DNA of 64,000 nt from Warburgia ugandensis (lineage: Eukaryota > Streptophyta > Magnoliopsida > Canellales > Canellaceae): assembly GCA_035236585.1 (NCBI GenBank), contig CP141128.1:24147618-24211617 (forward strand). Direction: 5' to 3'. Positions 36,446 to 49,822 of this stretch are shown one piece after another. Below the pieces are notes generated by a model that worked only from the letters and a program-made list of their open reading frames with translations, did not search any database and had not been told where the DNA came from. The stretch's first letter is position 1. Each line of letters begins with the position of its first letter. The translations under genes were made by a program, and so were the position numbers.

Positions 36446-38683
36446 TTACTGATAAAGAAAGTTCCTTTACAAATTTGAGGTTACTTCTACCAAAAAGGGT
36501 AGATTTCTTAATTTATCATAGATCTGTCATATTAAACCCTCAATTTCACACATCCTTATCATTATAACGCAAATAGATCAGATCCTTAGGGTCTGACCAT
36601 CTTAGATCTTAATGATCATGAAAGTAAGAATCTTATTTTCTTTAAATAAATTTGTTTTGCAGTATTTCCTAAATTTTATTATTTCATATCAAATTAGAAG
36701 CCATAAGCTTTCCATAGCTTCTTTCGGCTCGTGATTTGGAGCTCAGGTGACTCCAGAATTCAAGTTTGAACTTCACAATCATTTTAACCATTCAGATTTG
36801 ATCAGGCCGTGAGAATAGGACAAAAAAGGCAGGGTTGGTTGTCCCGCCCAACTTTACCGATGACCATTGATGGAAATGAGGTGGTTAACTATTAAAGGTG
36901 AGATGATCCAGATCGGACCGTCAAATCACCAACATCCTTTTCTCCTTGAAATTGGGCCATCATATCTATACAAAATTGGGTGCTATTTCATATCTAAGGG
37001 TTTTGAACCATTCTGAATCTATTGGACAAATTAGATTTTTCATCTGAGCCTGCCACGATGTAGGTATGGAGGGTTTTCAAAAGAATTTGATTTTTCAAAA
37101 CATTAACATAAAATTAAATCTAGTGAAATTGAAAATATAAAAACTGACATAAACTGAATCTAAGGTGATATCCTCCTATCTGATTTGCTCAGAATTGAAG
37201 AATTGATGCCAAAATAAATAATTCCTAGCCGTATGCCATAACACCAAGTAAATCTTGATTTGACTTTTTCCCGTTTATTGAACTGTTGGATCTTGAAATT
37301 ACTTTGTGCTTTTGTTGATGATGAAATTTAGAACAATATGGTTGGTGTGATTCACGAAATTTGGTGTGGAATGGTGTGGCTAATTGAACTTAGGGCTCTT
37401 GGTACTATTCTAGAGAGAGGAGAGAAAGAGGGAAAAAGGGAGAGATTAGGGGAGATGGGAGAGGAGTTTTGCGCTAATATTACTGGGTAGTCTAGGGTAT
37501 TTTGTGATGAAGTTGTGCAAATTTTTGTAAAATTTTTAGAATTATTTAAAGGCAAGTTTTTGAATTTAAAATTAATTTTTCATAAAAATCTCCTTCTATC
37601 TCTTTATTATTTTATTTACAAGTGGTGTTACCAACTCCACCGCAATCTAGTAGTGCATTGCTCAATTATTGGTTCTCACAAAGACATTGGCCTGCTTTGT
37701 GGTCCCCACTTTCATGTGAAATGACCATTTTGCCCGTTTATTCATAAAAATGGAGAAAAATAGATATTATTTAACCACAAATGGATTTTAGGGTACTCAA
37801 TGGCGTTGGAATCAATTTTTTGAGTAAATTTCAAGTATTCAAATTTTAAATCTTGGTTACGGGTGAAAATGACAGTTTTACCCTTATGCATAGAAAATTG
37901 AGATTTTTCTTTCTAACACAAAATTTAACAATATTAGTGTCATTTAATGCAATTTTTTATAGGCATTAGTTATTTCTAGGTTTTCACCCATGATTTAATC
38001 TCTATGAAAAGACATTTTCTTTTAAACTAATATTCCAGCCCGATCTTCTGAAATTTCAAACTATAATTGATTTTTTAAAATCAATTTACAAAATTTAGGG
38101 TTAGTACACAATGTCAAAATAATACATGTCCTTAAAAGTACCTAAGCTCAAACTCAAATCACTTCGAGTCTTGCAAGCTTCCAAACACATCAATCTAAAT
38201 TTTAAATGCCTTTGTATGACTCTTGGTACAATGTCTGATCACTTTAACCGGTTAGAATCGCAAGGTATAATGCCAAAACATTACATGTCCTCACATGTGC
38301 CTTGGCACAATGTCTTTGCAACTTAAGCCCTGACAAGTCCCCTGGGAAAACATGAAAACATACGTTACATGGAAGTCTCTAAGCAACCACCAAATTACTT
38401 CGAGTCTTGAGAAGTTTTCAAGAACAATGTCTAAGGCGTTTTATCCTTACTGTGATCCCTGGCACAATTTCTAAACGCTTTAAAAGTGGAAGCCCCACGG
38501 CCAAATTTCAAAACCAATCAAGTCCTAGTGAGTCCCTAGGCCCAAAGTCAAATCACTTTGAGAGCTGCGAGGTTTCCAAGAACAATGTTTAGACTTTTCA
38601 AGGCCTTGGATGATGTTTTTGTGGAATGATGAGATCTTATTAACTCCATCCAACCCATCCATAGGATTTTATCGTGCTTGATC
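36446..38683. repeat. Macrosatellite unit 10 (homogenised core)
   Basis: 2238 bp, near-identical to unit 9. A short missing piece near 38388 (CAACCACCAAATTAC) is shared with unit 11. Confidence 0.95.
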
Positions 38684-40920
38684 TTACTGATAAAGAAAGT
38701 TCCTTTACAAATTTGAGGTTACTTCTACAAAAAAGGGTAGATTTCTTAATTTATCATAGATCTGTCATATTAAACCCACAATTTCACACATCCTTATCAT
38801 TATAACGCAAATAGATCAGATCCTTAGGGTCTGACCATCTTAGATCTTAATGATCATGAAAGTAAGAATCTTATTTTCTTTAAATAAATTTGTTTTGCAG
38901 TATTTCCTAAATTTTATTATTTCATATTAAATTAGAAGCCATAAGCTTTCCATAGCTTCTTTCGGCTCGTGATTTGGAGCTCAGGTGACTCCAGAATTCA
39001 AGTTTGAACTTCACAATCATTTTAACCATTCAGATTTGATCAGGCCGTGAGAATAGGACAAAAAAGGCAGGGTTGGTTGTCCCGCCCAACTTTACCGATG
39101 ACCATTGATGGAAATGAGGTGGTTAACTATTAAAGGTGAGATGATCCAGATCGGACCGTCAAATCACCAACATCCTTTTCTCCTTGAAATTGGGCCATCA
39201 TATCTATACAAAATTGGGTGCTATTTCATATCTAAGGGTTTTGAACCATTCTGAATCTATTGGACAAATTAGATTTTTCATCTGAGCCTGCCACGATGTA
39301 GGTATGGAGGGTTTTCAAAAGAATTTGATTTTTCAAAACATTAACATAAAATTAAATCTAGTGAAATTGAAAATATAAAAACTGACATAAACTGAATCTA
39401 AGGTGATATCCTCCTATCTGATTTGCTCAGAATTGAAGAATTGATGCCAAAATAAATAATTCCTAGCCGTATGCCATAACACCAAGTAAATCTTGATTTG
39501 ACTTTTTCCTGTTTATTAAACTGTTGGATCTTGAAATTACTTTGTGCTTTTGTTGATGAGGAAATTTAGAACAATATGGTTGGTGTGATTCACGAAATTT
39601 GGTGTGGAATGGTGTGGTTAATTGAACTTAGGGCTCTTGGTACTATTCTAGAGAGAGGAGAGAAAGAGGGAAAAAGGGAGAGATTAGGGGAGATGGGAGA
39701 GGAGTTTTGCGCTAATATTACTGGGTAGTCTAGGGTATTTTGTGATGAAGTTGTGCAAATTTTTGTAAAATTTTTAGAATTATTTAAAGGCAAGTTTTTG
39801 AATTTAAAATTAATTTTTCATAAAAATCTCCTTCTATCTCTTTATTATTTTATTTACAAGTGGTGTTACCAACTCCACCGCAATCTAGTAGTGCATTGCT
39901 CAATTATTGGTTTTGCCAGCACATTGGCCTGCTTTGTGGTCCCCACTTTCATGTGAAATGACCATTTTGCCCGTTTATTCATAAAAATGGAGAAAAATAG
40001 ATATTATTTAACCACAAATAGATTTTAGGGTACTCAATGGCGTTTGAATCAATTTTTTGAGTAAATTTCAAGTATTCAAATTTTAAATCTTTGTTACGGG
40101 TGAAAATGATAGTTTTACCCTTATGCATAGAAAATTGAGATTTTTCTTTCTAACACAAAATTTAACAATATTAGTGTCATTTAATGCAATTTTTTATATG
40201 CATTAGTTATTTCTAGGTTTTCACCCATGATTTAATCTCTATGAAAAGACATTTTCTTTTAAACTAATATTCCAGCCCGATCTTCTGAAATTTCAAACTA
40301 TAATTGATTTTTTAAAATCAATTTACAAAATTTAGGGTTAGTACACAATGTCAAAATAATACATGTCCTTAAAAGTACCTAAGCTCAAACTCAAATCACT
40401 TCGAGTCTTGGAAGCTTCCAAACACATCAATCTAAATTTTAAATGCCTTTGTATGACTCTTGGTACAATGTCTGATCACTTTAACCGGTTAGAATCGCAA
40501 GGTATAATGCCAAAACATTACATGTCCTCAGATGTGCCTTGGCACAATGTCTTTGCAACTTAAGCCCTGACAAGTCCCTTGGGAAAACATGAAAACATAC
40601 GTTACATGGAAGTCTCTAAGCAACTACCAAATTACTTCGAGTCTTGAGAGGTTTGCAAGAACAATGTCTAAGGCGTTTTATCCTTACTGTGATCCCTGGC
40701 ACAATTTCTAAACGCTTTAAAAGTGGAAGCCCCACGGCCAAATTTCAAAACCAATCAAGTCCTAGTGAGTCCCTAGGCCCAAAGTCAAATCACATTGAGA
40801 GCTGCGAGGTTTCCAAGCACAATGTTTAGACTTTTCAAGGCCTTGGATGATGTTTTTGTGGAATGATGAGATCTTATTAACTCCATCCAACCCATCCATA
40901 GGATTTTATCGTGCTTGATC
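38684..40920. repeat. Macrosatellite unit 11 (homogenised core)
   Basis: 2237 bp. It carries the GAGAGGTTTGCAAG and CACATTGAGAG variants that recur in unit 12 and again in the 49.2-50.1 kb patch. Confidence 0.95.
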
Positions 40921-43157
40921 TTACTGATAAAGAAAGTTCCTTTACAAATTTGAGGTTACTTCTACCAAAAAGGGTAGATTTCTTAATTTATCATAGATCT
41001 GTCATATTAAACCCTCAATTTCACACATCCTTATCATTATAACGCAAATAGATCAGATCCTTAGGGTCTGACCATCTTAGATCTTAATGATCATGAAAGT
41101 AAGAATCTTATTTTCTTTAAATAAATTTGTTTTGCAGTATTTCCTAAATTTTATTATTTCATATCAAATTAGAAGCCATAAGCTTTCCATAGCTTCTTTC
41201 GGCTCGTGATTTGGAGCTCAGGTGACTCCAGAATTCAAGTTTGAACTTCACAATCATTTTAACCATTCAGATTTGATCAGGCCGTGAGAATAGGACAAAA
41301 AAGGCAGGGTTGGTTGTCCCGCCCAACTTTACCGATGACCATTGATGGAAATGAGGTGGTTAACTATAAAAGGTGAGATGATCTAGATCGGACCGTCAAA
41401 TCACCAACATCCTTTTCTCCTTGAAATTGGGCCATCATATCTATACAAAATTGGGTGCTATTTCATATCTAAGGGTTTTGAACCATTCTGAATCTATTGG
41501 ACAAATTAGATTTTTCATCTGAGCCTGCCACGATGTAGGTATGGAGGGTTTTCAAAAGAATTTGATTTTTCAAAACATTAACATAAAATTAAATCTAGTG
41601 AAATTGAAAATATAAAAACTGACATAAACTGAATCTAAGATGATATCCTCCTATCTGATTTGCTCAGAATTGAAGAATTGATGCCAAAATAAATAATTCC
41701 TAGCCGTATGCCATAACACCAAGTAAATCTTGATTTGACTTTTTCCCGTTTATTGAACTGTTGGATCTTGAAATTACTTTGTGCTTTTGTTGATCAGGAA
41801 ATTTAGAACAATATGGTTGGTGTGATTCACGAAATTTGGTGTGGAATGGTGTGGCTAATTGAACTTAGGGCTCTTGGTACTATTCTAGAGAGAGGAGAGA
41901 AAGAGGGAAAAAGGGAGAGATTAGGGGAGATGGGAGAGGAGTTTTGCGCTAATATTACTGGGTAGTCTAGGGGATTTTGTGATGAAGTTGTGCAAATTTT
42001 TGTAAAATTTTTAGAATTATTTAAAGGCATGTTTTTGAATTTAAAATTAATTTTTCATAAAAATCTCCTTCTATCTCTTTATTATTTTATTTACAAGTGG
42101 TGTTACCAACTCCACCGCAATCTAGTAGTGCATTGCTCAATTATTGGTTTTGCCAGCACATTGGCCTGCTTTGTGGTCCCCACTTTCATGTGAAATGACC
42201 ATTTTGCCCGTTTATTCATAAAAATGGAGAAAAATAGATATTATTTAACCACAAATAGATTTTAGGGTACTCAATGGCGTTTGAATCAATTTTTTGAGTA
42301 AATTTAAAGTATTCAAATTTTAAATCTTTGTTACGGGTGAAAATGATAGTTTTACCCTTATGCATAGAAAATTGAGATTTTTCTTTCTAACACAAAATTT
42401 AACAATATTAGTGTCATTTAATGCAATTTTTATATGCATTAGTTATTTCTAGGTTTTCACCCATGATTTAATCTCTATGAAAAGACATTTTCTTTTAAAC
42501 TAATATTCCAGCCCGATCTTCTGAAATTTCAAACTATAATTGATTTTTTAAAATCAATTTACAAAATTTAGGGTTAGTACACAATGTCAAAATAATACAT
42601 GTCCTTAAAAGTACCTAAGCTCAAACTCAAATCACTTCGAGTCTTGGAAGCTTCCAAACACATCAATCTAAATTTTAAATGCCTTTGTATGACTCTTGGT
42701 ACAATGTCTGATCACTTTAACCGGTTAGAATCGCAAGGTATAATGCCAAAACATTACATGTCCTCAGATGTGCCTTGGCACAATGTCTTTGCAACTTAAG
42801 CCCTGACAAGTCCCTTGGGAAAACATGAAAACATACGTTACATGGAAGTCTCTAAGCAACCAGTCAAATTACTTCGAGTCTTGAGAGGTTTGCAAGAACA
42901 ATGTCTAAGGCGTTTTATCCTTACTGTGATCCCTGGCACAATTTCTAAACGCTTTAAAAGTGGAAGCCCCACGGCCAAATTTCAAAACCAATCAAGTCCT
43001 AGTGAGTCCCTAGGCCCAAAGTCAAATCACATTGAGAGCTGCGAGGTTTCCAAGCACAATGTTTAGACTTTTCAAGGCCTTGGATGATGTTTTTGTGGAA
43101 TGATGAGATCTTATTAACTCCATCCAACCCATCCATAGGATTTTATCGTGCTTGATC
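40921..43157. repeat. Macrosatellite unit 12 (homogenised core)
   Basis: 2237 bp. The 83-codon open stretch at 42815-43066 has the same translation as 49480-49731, although about 6.7 kb and two other units separate them. Confidence 0.95.
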
Positions 43158-45381
43158 TTACTGATAAAGAAAGTTCCTTTACAAATTTGAGGTTACTTCT
43201 ACCAAAAAGGGTAGATTTCTTAATTTATCATAGATCTGTCATATTAAACCCTCAATTTCACACATCCTTATCATTATAACGCAAATAGATCAGATCCTTA
43301 GGGTCTGACCATCTTAGATCTTAATGATCATGAAAGTAAGAATCTTATTTTCTTTAAATAAATTTGTTTTGCAGTATTTCCTAAATTTTATTATTTCATA
43401 TCAAATTAGAAGCCATAAGCTTTCCATAGCTTCTTTCGGCTCGTGATTTGGAGCTCAGGTGACTCCAGAATTCAAGTTTGAACTTCACAATCATTTTAAC
43501 CATTCAGATTTGATCAGGCCGTGAGAATAGGACAAAAAAGGCAGGGTTGGTTGTCCCGCCCAACTTTACTGATGACCATTGATGGAAATGAGGTGGTTAA
43601 CTATAAAAGGTGAGATGATCCAGATCAGACCGTCAAATCACCAACATCCTTTTCTCCTTGAAATTGGGCCATCATATCTATACAAAATTGGGTGCTATTT
43701 CATATCTAAGGGTTTTGAACCATTCTGAATCTATTGGACAAATTAGATTTTTCATCTGAGCCTGCCACGATGTAGGTATGGAGGGTTTTCAAAAGAATTT
43801 GATTTTTCAAAACATTAACATAAAATTAAATCTAGTGAAATTGAAAATATAAAAACTGACATAAACTGAATCTAAGGTGATATCCTCCTATCTGATTTGC
43901 TCAGAATTGAAGAATTGATGCCAAAATAAATAATTCCTAGCCGTATGCCATAACACCAAGTAAATCTTGATTTGACTTTTTCCCGTTTATTGAACTGTTG
44001 GATCTTGAAATTACTTTGTGCTTTTGTTGATCAGGAAATTTAGAACAATATGGTTGGTGTGATTCACGAAATTTGGTGTGGAATGGTGTGGCTAATTGAA
44101 CTTAGGGCTCTTGGTACTATTCTAGAGAGAGGAGAGAAAGAGGGAAAAAGGGAGAGATTAGGGGAGATGGGAGAGGAGTTTTGCGCTAATATTACTGGGT
44201 AGTCTAGGGGATTTTGTGATGAAGTTGTGCAAATTTTTGTAAAATTTTTAGAATTATTTAAAGGCAAGTTTTTGAATTTAAAATTAATTTTTCATAAAAA
44301 TCTCCTTCTATCTCTTTATTATTTTATTTACAAGTGGTGTTACCAACTCCACCGCAATCTAGTAGTGCATTGCTCAATTATTGGTTCTGCCAGCACATTG
44401 GCCTGCTTTGTGGTCCCCACTTTCATGTGAAATGACCATTTTGCCCGTTTATTCATAAAAATAGAGAAAAATAGATATTATTTAACCAAAAATGGATTTT
44501 AGGGTACTCAATGGCGTTGGAATCAATTTTTTGAGTAAATTTCAAGTATTCAAATTTTAAATCTTGGTTATGGGTGAAAATGACAGTTTTACCCTTATGC
44601 ATAGAAAATTGAGATTTTTCTTTCTAACACAAAATTTAACAATATTAGTGTCATTTAATGCAATTTTTTATATGCATTCGTTATTTCTAGGTTTTCACCC
44701 ATGATTTAATCTCTATGAAAAGACATTTTCTTTTAAACTAATATTCCAGCCCGATCTTCTGAAATTTCAAACTATAATTGATTTTTTAAAATCAATTTAC
44801 AAAATTTAGGGTTAGTACACAATGTCAAAATAATACATGTCCTTAAAAGTACCTAAGCTCAAACTCAAATCACTTCGAGTCTTGGAAGCTTCCAAACACA
44901 TCAATCTAAATTTTAAATGCCTTTGTATGACTCTTTATACAATGTCTGATCACTTTAACCGGTTAGAATCGCAAGGTATAATGCCAAAACATTGCATGTC
45001 CTCGGATGTGCCTTGGCACAATGTCTTTGCAACTTAAGCCTTGACAAGTCCCATGGTAAAACATCAAAACATACGTTCCTTGGAAGTCTCTAAGCAACTT
45101 GTCAAATTACTTCGAGTCCTGAGAAATTTCCAAGAATAATGTCTAAGGCCTTTTCTCCTTACTCTGATCCCTGGCACAATTTCTAAACGCTGTAAAAGTG
45201 GAAGTCCCACTGCCAAATTTCAAAACCAAACAAGTCCTAGTGAGTCCCTAGGCCCAAAGTCAAATCACTTTGAGACCTGCGAGGTTTCCAAGCATAATGT
45301 TTAGACTTTTCAAGGCCTTGGATGATCTTTTTGTGGATTAACTCCATCCAACCCATCCATAGGGTTTTATCATGCTTGATC
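43158..45381. repeat. Macrosatellite unit 13 (core type switching to older type)
   Basis: 2224 bp. It follows the core type up to about 45030, then switches to the older type (CCCATGGTAAAACATC near 45050). Confidence 0.92.
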
Positions 45382-47605
45382 TTACTGATAAAGAAAGTTC
45401 CTTTACAAATTTTAGGTTACTTCTACCATAAAGGGTAGATTTCTTAATTTATCATATATCTGTCGTATTAAACCCTCAATTTCACACATCCTTATCATTA
45501 TAACGTAAATAGATTAGATCCTTAAGGTCTGATCATCTTAGATCTTAAAGATCAAGAAAGTAAGAATCTTAAAGATCATGAAAGTAAGAACTTATTTTCT
45601 TTAAACAAAAGTTTTTTTTGCAATATTTCCTAAATTTTATTATTTCGTATCAAAGTAGACGCCATAAGCTCAGGTGACTCCATAATTCAAGTTTGAACTT
45701 CACAATCATTTTAACCATTCATATTTGATCAGGAAGTGAGAATAGGACAAAAATGGCAGGGCTGGTTGTCCCGCCCAACTTTATCGGTGGCCACTGGTGG
45801 AAACGAGGTGGTGACCTATAAAAGGTGAGATGATCCAGATCGGACCGTCAAATCACCAACATCCTTTTCTCCTTGAAATTGGGTCATCATATCTATACAA
45901 AATTGGCTGTTATTTGATATCTAGGGGTTTTGAACCATTCTGAATCTATTGGACGGATCGGATTTTTCATCTGAGGCCTCCATGATGCAGGTATGGATGG
46001 TTTTTCACAAGAACTTGATTTTCCAAAACATTAACAGAAATGAAAATCCAATGAAATTAAAAGTATAAAAACTGACATAAACTGAATCTTGGGTGATATC
46101 CTCTTATTTGATTTGCTCAGAATTGAAGAATTGATGCCAAAATAAATAATTCCTCGCCGTATACCATAACACGCCAAATAAATCTTGATTTGTCTTTTTT
46201 CCATTTATTGAACTGTTGGATCTTGAAATTACTTTGTGCTTTTGTAGATCAGGGAATTTAGAACAATATGGTTGGTGTGATTCATGAAATTTGATGTGGA
46301 ACGGTGTGGCTTATTGAACCTAGGGCTCTTGGTATTATTCTAGAGAGAGGAGAGAAAGAGGGAAAAAGGGAGAGATTAGGGGAGATGGGAGAGGAGTTTT
46401 ACGCTAATATTCTTGGGTAGTCTAGGGGATTTTGTGATGAAGTTGTGCAAATTTTTGTAAAATTTGCAGAATTATTTATAGGCAAGTTTTTGAATTTAAA
46501 ATTAATTTTTCATAAAAATCTCCTTCTATCTCTTTATTATTTTATTTACAAGTGGTGTTTCCAGCTCCACCGCAATCTAGTAGTGCATTGCTCAATTATT
46601 TGTTCTGCCAGAACATTGGCCTGCTTTGTGGTCCCCACTTTCATGTGAAATGACCATTTTGCCCGTTTATTCATAAAAATGGAGAAAAAAAGATATTATT
46701 TATCCGAACTCATATTTTAGGGTACTCAATGGCACTGGAATCAATTTTTTGAGTAAATTTCAAATATTCAAACTTTAAATCTTGGTTATAGGTGAAAATG
46801 ACAGTTTTACCCTTATACATAGAAAATTGAGATTTTTCTTTTTAACACAAAATTAAACAAAATTAGTGTCATTTAATGCAATTTTTTATATGCATTCGTT
46901 ATTTCTGGGTTTTCACCCATGATTTAATCTCTATTAAAAGATATTTTCTTTTAAACTAATATTCCAACCCGATCTTCTGAAATTTCAAACTTTAATTGAT
47001 TTTTTAAAATCAATTTACAAAATTTAGGGTTAGTACACAATGTCAAAATAATACATGTCCTTAAAAGTACCTAAGCTCAAACTCAAATCACTTTGAGTCT
47101 TGGAAGCTTCCAAACACATCAATCTAAATTTTAAATGCCTTTGTATGACTCTTGGTACAATATCTGATCACTTTAACCAGTTAGAATAGCAAGGTATAAT
47201 GCCAAAACATTGCATGTCCTCAGATGTGCCTTGGCACAATGTCTTTGCAACTTAAGCCTTGACAAGTCCCATGGTAAAACATCAAAACATACGTTCCTTG
47301 GAAGTCTCTAAGAAACTAGTCAAATTACTTCGAGTTCTGAGAAGTTTCCAAGAATAATGTCTAAGGCCTTTTATCCTTACTTTGATCCCTGGCACAATTT
47401 CTAAACGCTCTAAAAGTGGAAGTCCCATGGCCAAATTTCAAAACCAAACAAGTCCTAGTGAGTCCCTAGGCCCAATGTCAAATCACTTTGAGACCTGCGA
47501 GGTTTCTAAGCACAATGTTTAGACTTTTCAAGGCCTTGGATGATCTTTTTGTGGATCATTATTAACTCCATCCAACCCATCCATAGGATTTTATCATGCT
47601 TGATC
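45382..47605. repeat. Macrosatellite unit 14
   Basis: 2224 bp. It shares with unit 15 a small duplication (about 45541-45590, repeated GAAAGTAAGAA) and a deletion of about 38 bp at the GCCATAAGCTCAGGTG junction (about 45661-45676). The two units are sister copies. Confidence 0.93.
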
Positions 47606-49822
47606 TTACTGATAAAGAAAGTTCCTTTACAAATATTTGGTTACTTCTACCATAAAGGGTAGATTTCTTAATTTATCATAGATCTGTCATATTAAACCCT
47701 CAATTTCACACATCCTTATCATTATAATGTAAATAGATTAGATCCTTAAGGTCTGATCATCTTAGATCTTAAAGATCAAGAAAGTAAGAATCTTAAAGAT
47801 CATGAAAGTAAGAACTTATTTTCTTACACAAAAGTTTTTTTTGCAGTATTTCCTAAATTTTATTATTTCGTATCAAAGTAGACGCCATAAGCTCAGGTGA
47901 CTCCATAATTCAAGTTTGAACTTCACAATCATTTTAACCATTCAGATTTGATCAGGAAGTGAGAATAGGACAAAAATGGCAGGGCTGGTTGTCCCGCCCA
48001 ACTTTACCGGTGGCCACTGGTGGAAATGAGGTGGTGACCTATAAAAGGTGAGATGATCCAGATCGGACCGTCAAATCACCAGCATCCTTTTCTCCTTGAA
48101 ATTGGGTCATCATATCTATACAAAATTGGCTGTTATTTGATATTTAGGGGTTTTGAACCATTCTGAATCTATTGGACAGATCGGATTTTTCATCTGAGGC
48201 CTCCATGATGCAGGTATGGACAGTTTTTCACAAGAACTTGATTTTCCAAAACATTAACAGAAATGAAAATCCAATGAAATTAAAAGTATAAAAACTGACA
48301 TAAACTGAATCTTGGGTGATATCCTCCTATCTGATTTGCTCAGAATTGAAGAATTGATGCCAAAATAAATAATTCCTCTCCATATGCCATAACACGCCAA
48401 ATAAATCTTGATTTGTCTTTTTCTCGTTTATTGAACTGTTGGATCTTGAAATTACTTCGTGTTTTTATAGATAAGGGAATATAGAACAATATGGATGGTG
48501 TGATTCATGAAATTTGATATGGAACGGAGTGGCTAATTGAACTTAGGGCTCTTAGTACTATTCTACAGAGAGGTGAGAAAGAGGGAAAAAGGGAGATATT
48601 AGGGGAGATGGGGGAGGATTTTTCCGCTAATATTCCTGGGTATCTAGGGGATTTTGTGATGAAGTTGTGCAAATTTTTGTAAATTATTTATAGCAAGTTT
48701 TTGAATTTAAAATTAAATTTTCATAAAAATCTCCTTCGATCTCTTTATTATTTTATTTACAAGTGGTGTTTCCACCTCTACTGCAATCTAGTAGTGCATT
48801 GCACAATTATTGGTTCTGCCAGAACATTGGCCTACTTTGTGGGCCCCACATTCATGTGAAATGACTATTTTGCCCGTTTATTCATAAAAATGGAGAAAAA
48901 TAGATATTATTTATCCAAACTCGGATTTTAGGTACTCAATGGCATCGGAATCAAATTTTTGAGTAAATTCCAAATATTCAAATTTTAAATCTTTGTTACT
49001 GTGAAAATGACCATTTTACCCTTATACATAGAAAATTGAGAATTTTCTTTCTAACACAAAATTTAACAAAATTAGTGTCATTTAATATGATTTTTTATAT
49101 GTATTCATTATTTCTAGGTTTTCACTCATGATTTAATCTCTATGAAAATATATTTTCTTTTAAACTAATATTCTAGCCCTATCCTGTCAAATTCCAAACT
49201 TTAATTGATTTTCTAAAATCAATTTACAAAATTTAGGGTTAGTACACAATGTCAAAATAATACATGTCCTTAAAAGTACCTAAGCTCAAACTCAAATCAC
49301 TTCGAGTCTTGGAAGCTTCCAAACACATCAATCTAAATTTTAAATGCCTTTGTATGACTCTTGGTACAATGTCTGATCACTTTAACCGGTTAGAATCGCA
49401 AGGTATAATGTCAAAACATTACATGTCCTCAGATGTGCCTTGGCACAATGTCTTTGCAACTTAAGCCCTGACAAGTCCCTTGGGAAAACATGAAAACATA
49501 CGTTACATGGAAGTCTCTAAGCAACCAGTCAAATTACTTCGAGTCTTGAGAGGTTTGCAAGAACAATGTCTAAGGCGTTTTATCCTTACTGTGATCCCTG
49601 GCACAATTTCTAAACGCTTTAAAAGTGGAAGCCCCACGGCCAAATTTCAAAACCAATCAAGTCCTAGTGAGTCCCTAGGCCCAAAGTCAAATCACATTGA
49701 GAGCTGCGAGGTTTCCAAGCACAATGTTTAGACTTTTCAAGGCCTTGGATGATGTTTTTGTGGAATGATGAGATCTTATTAACTCCATCCAACCCATCCA
49801 TAGGATTTTATCATGCTTGATC
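47606..49822. repeat. Macrosatellite unit 15
   Basis: 2217 bp. It carries the same duplication and deletion as unit 14. From about 49.22 kb to the unit end it changes to the core type of units 11-12. Confidence 0.93.

Noticed and set aside
15925-44267. A recurring open frame of about 67 codons on the minus strand (MPINNSKNFTKIC...) in many units
   Set aside because: It overlaps the TATA/pyrimidine promoter-like part of the monomer and has low-complexity S/P/F composition. It is better explained as repeated non-coding DNA.
14469-49464. A recurring open frame of about 66 codons on the + strand (MSLKVPKLK...) in most satellite units
   Set aside because: It is short, has no recognisable domain, and recurs because the DNA repeats. 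Its length varies between older units, and it lies in the sub-repeat part. There is no sign of protein-level selection that I can see.
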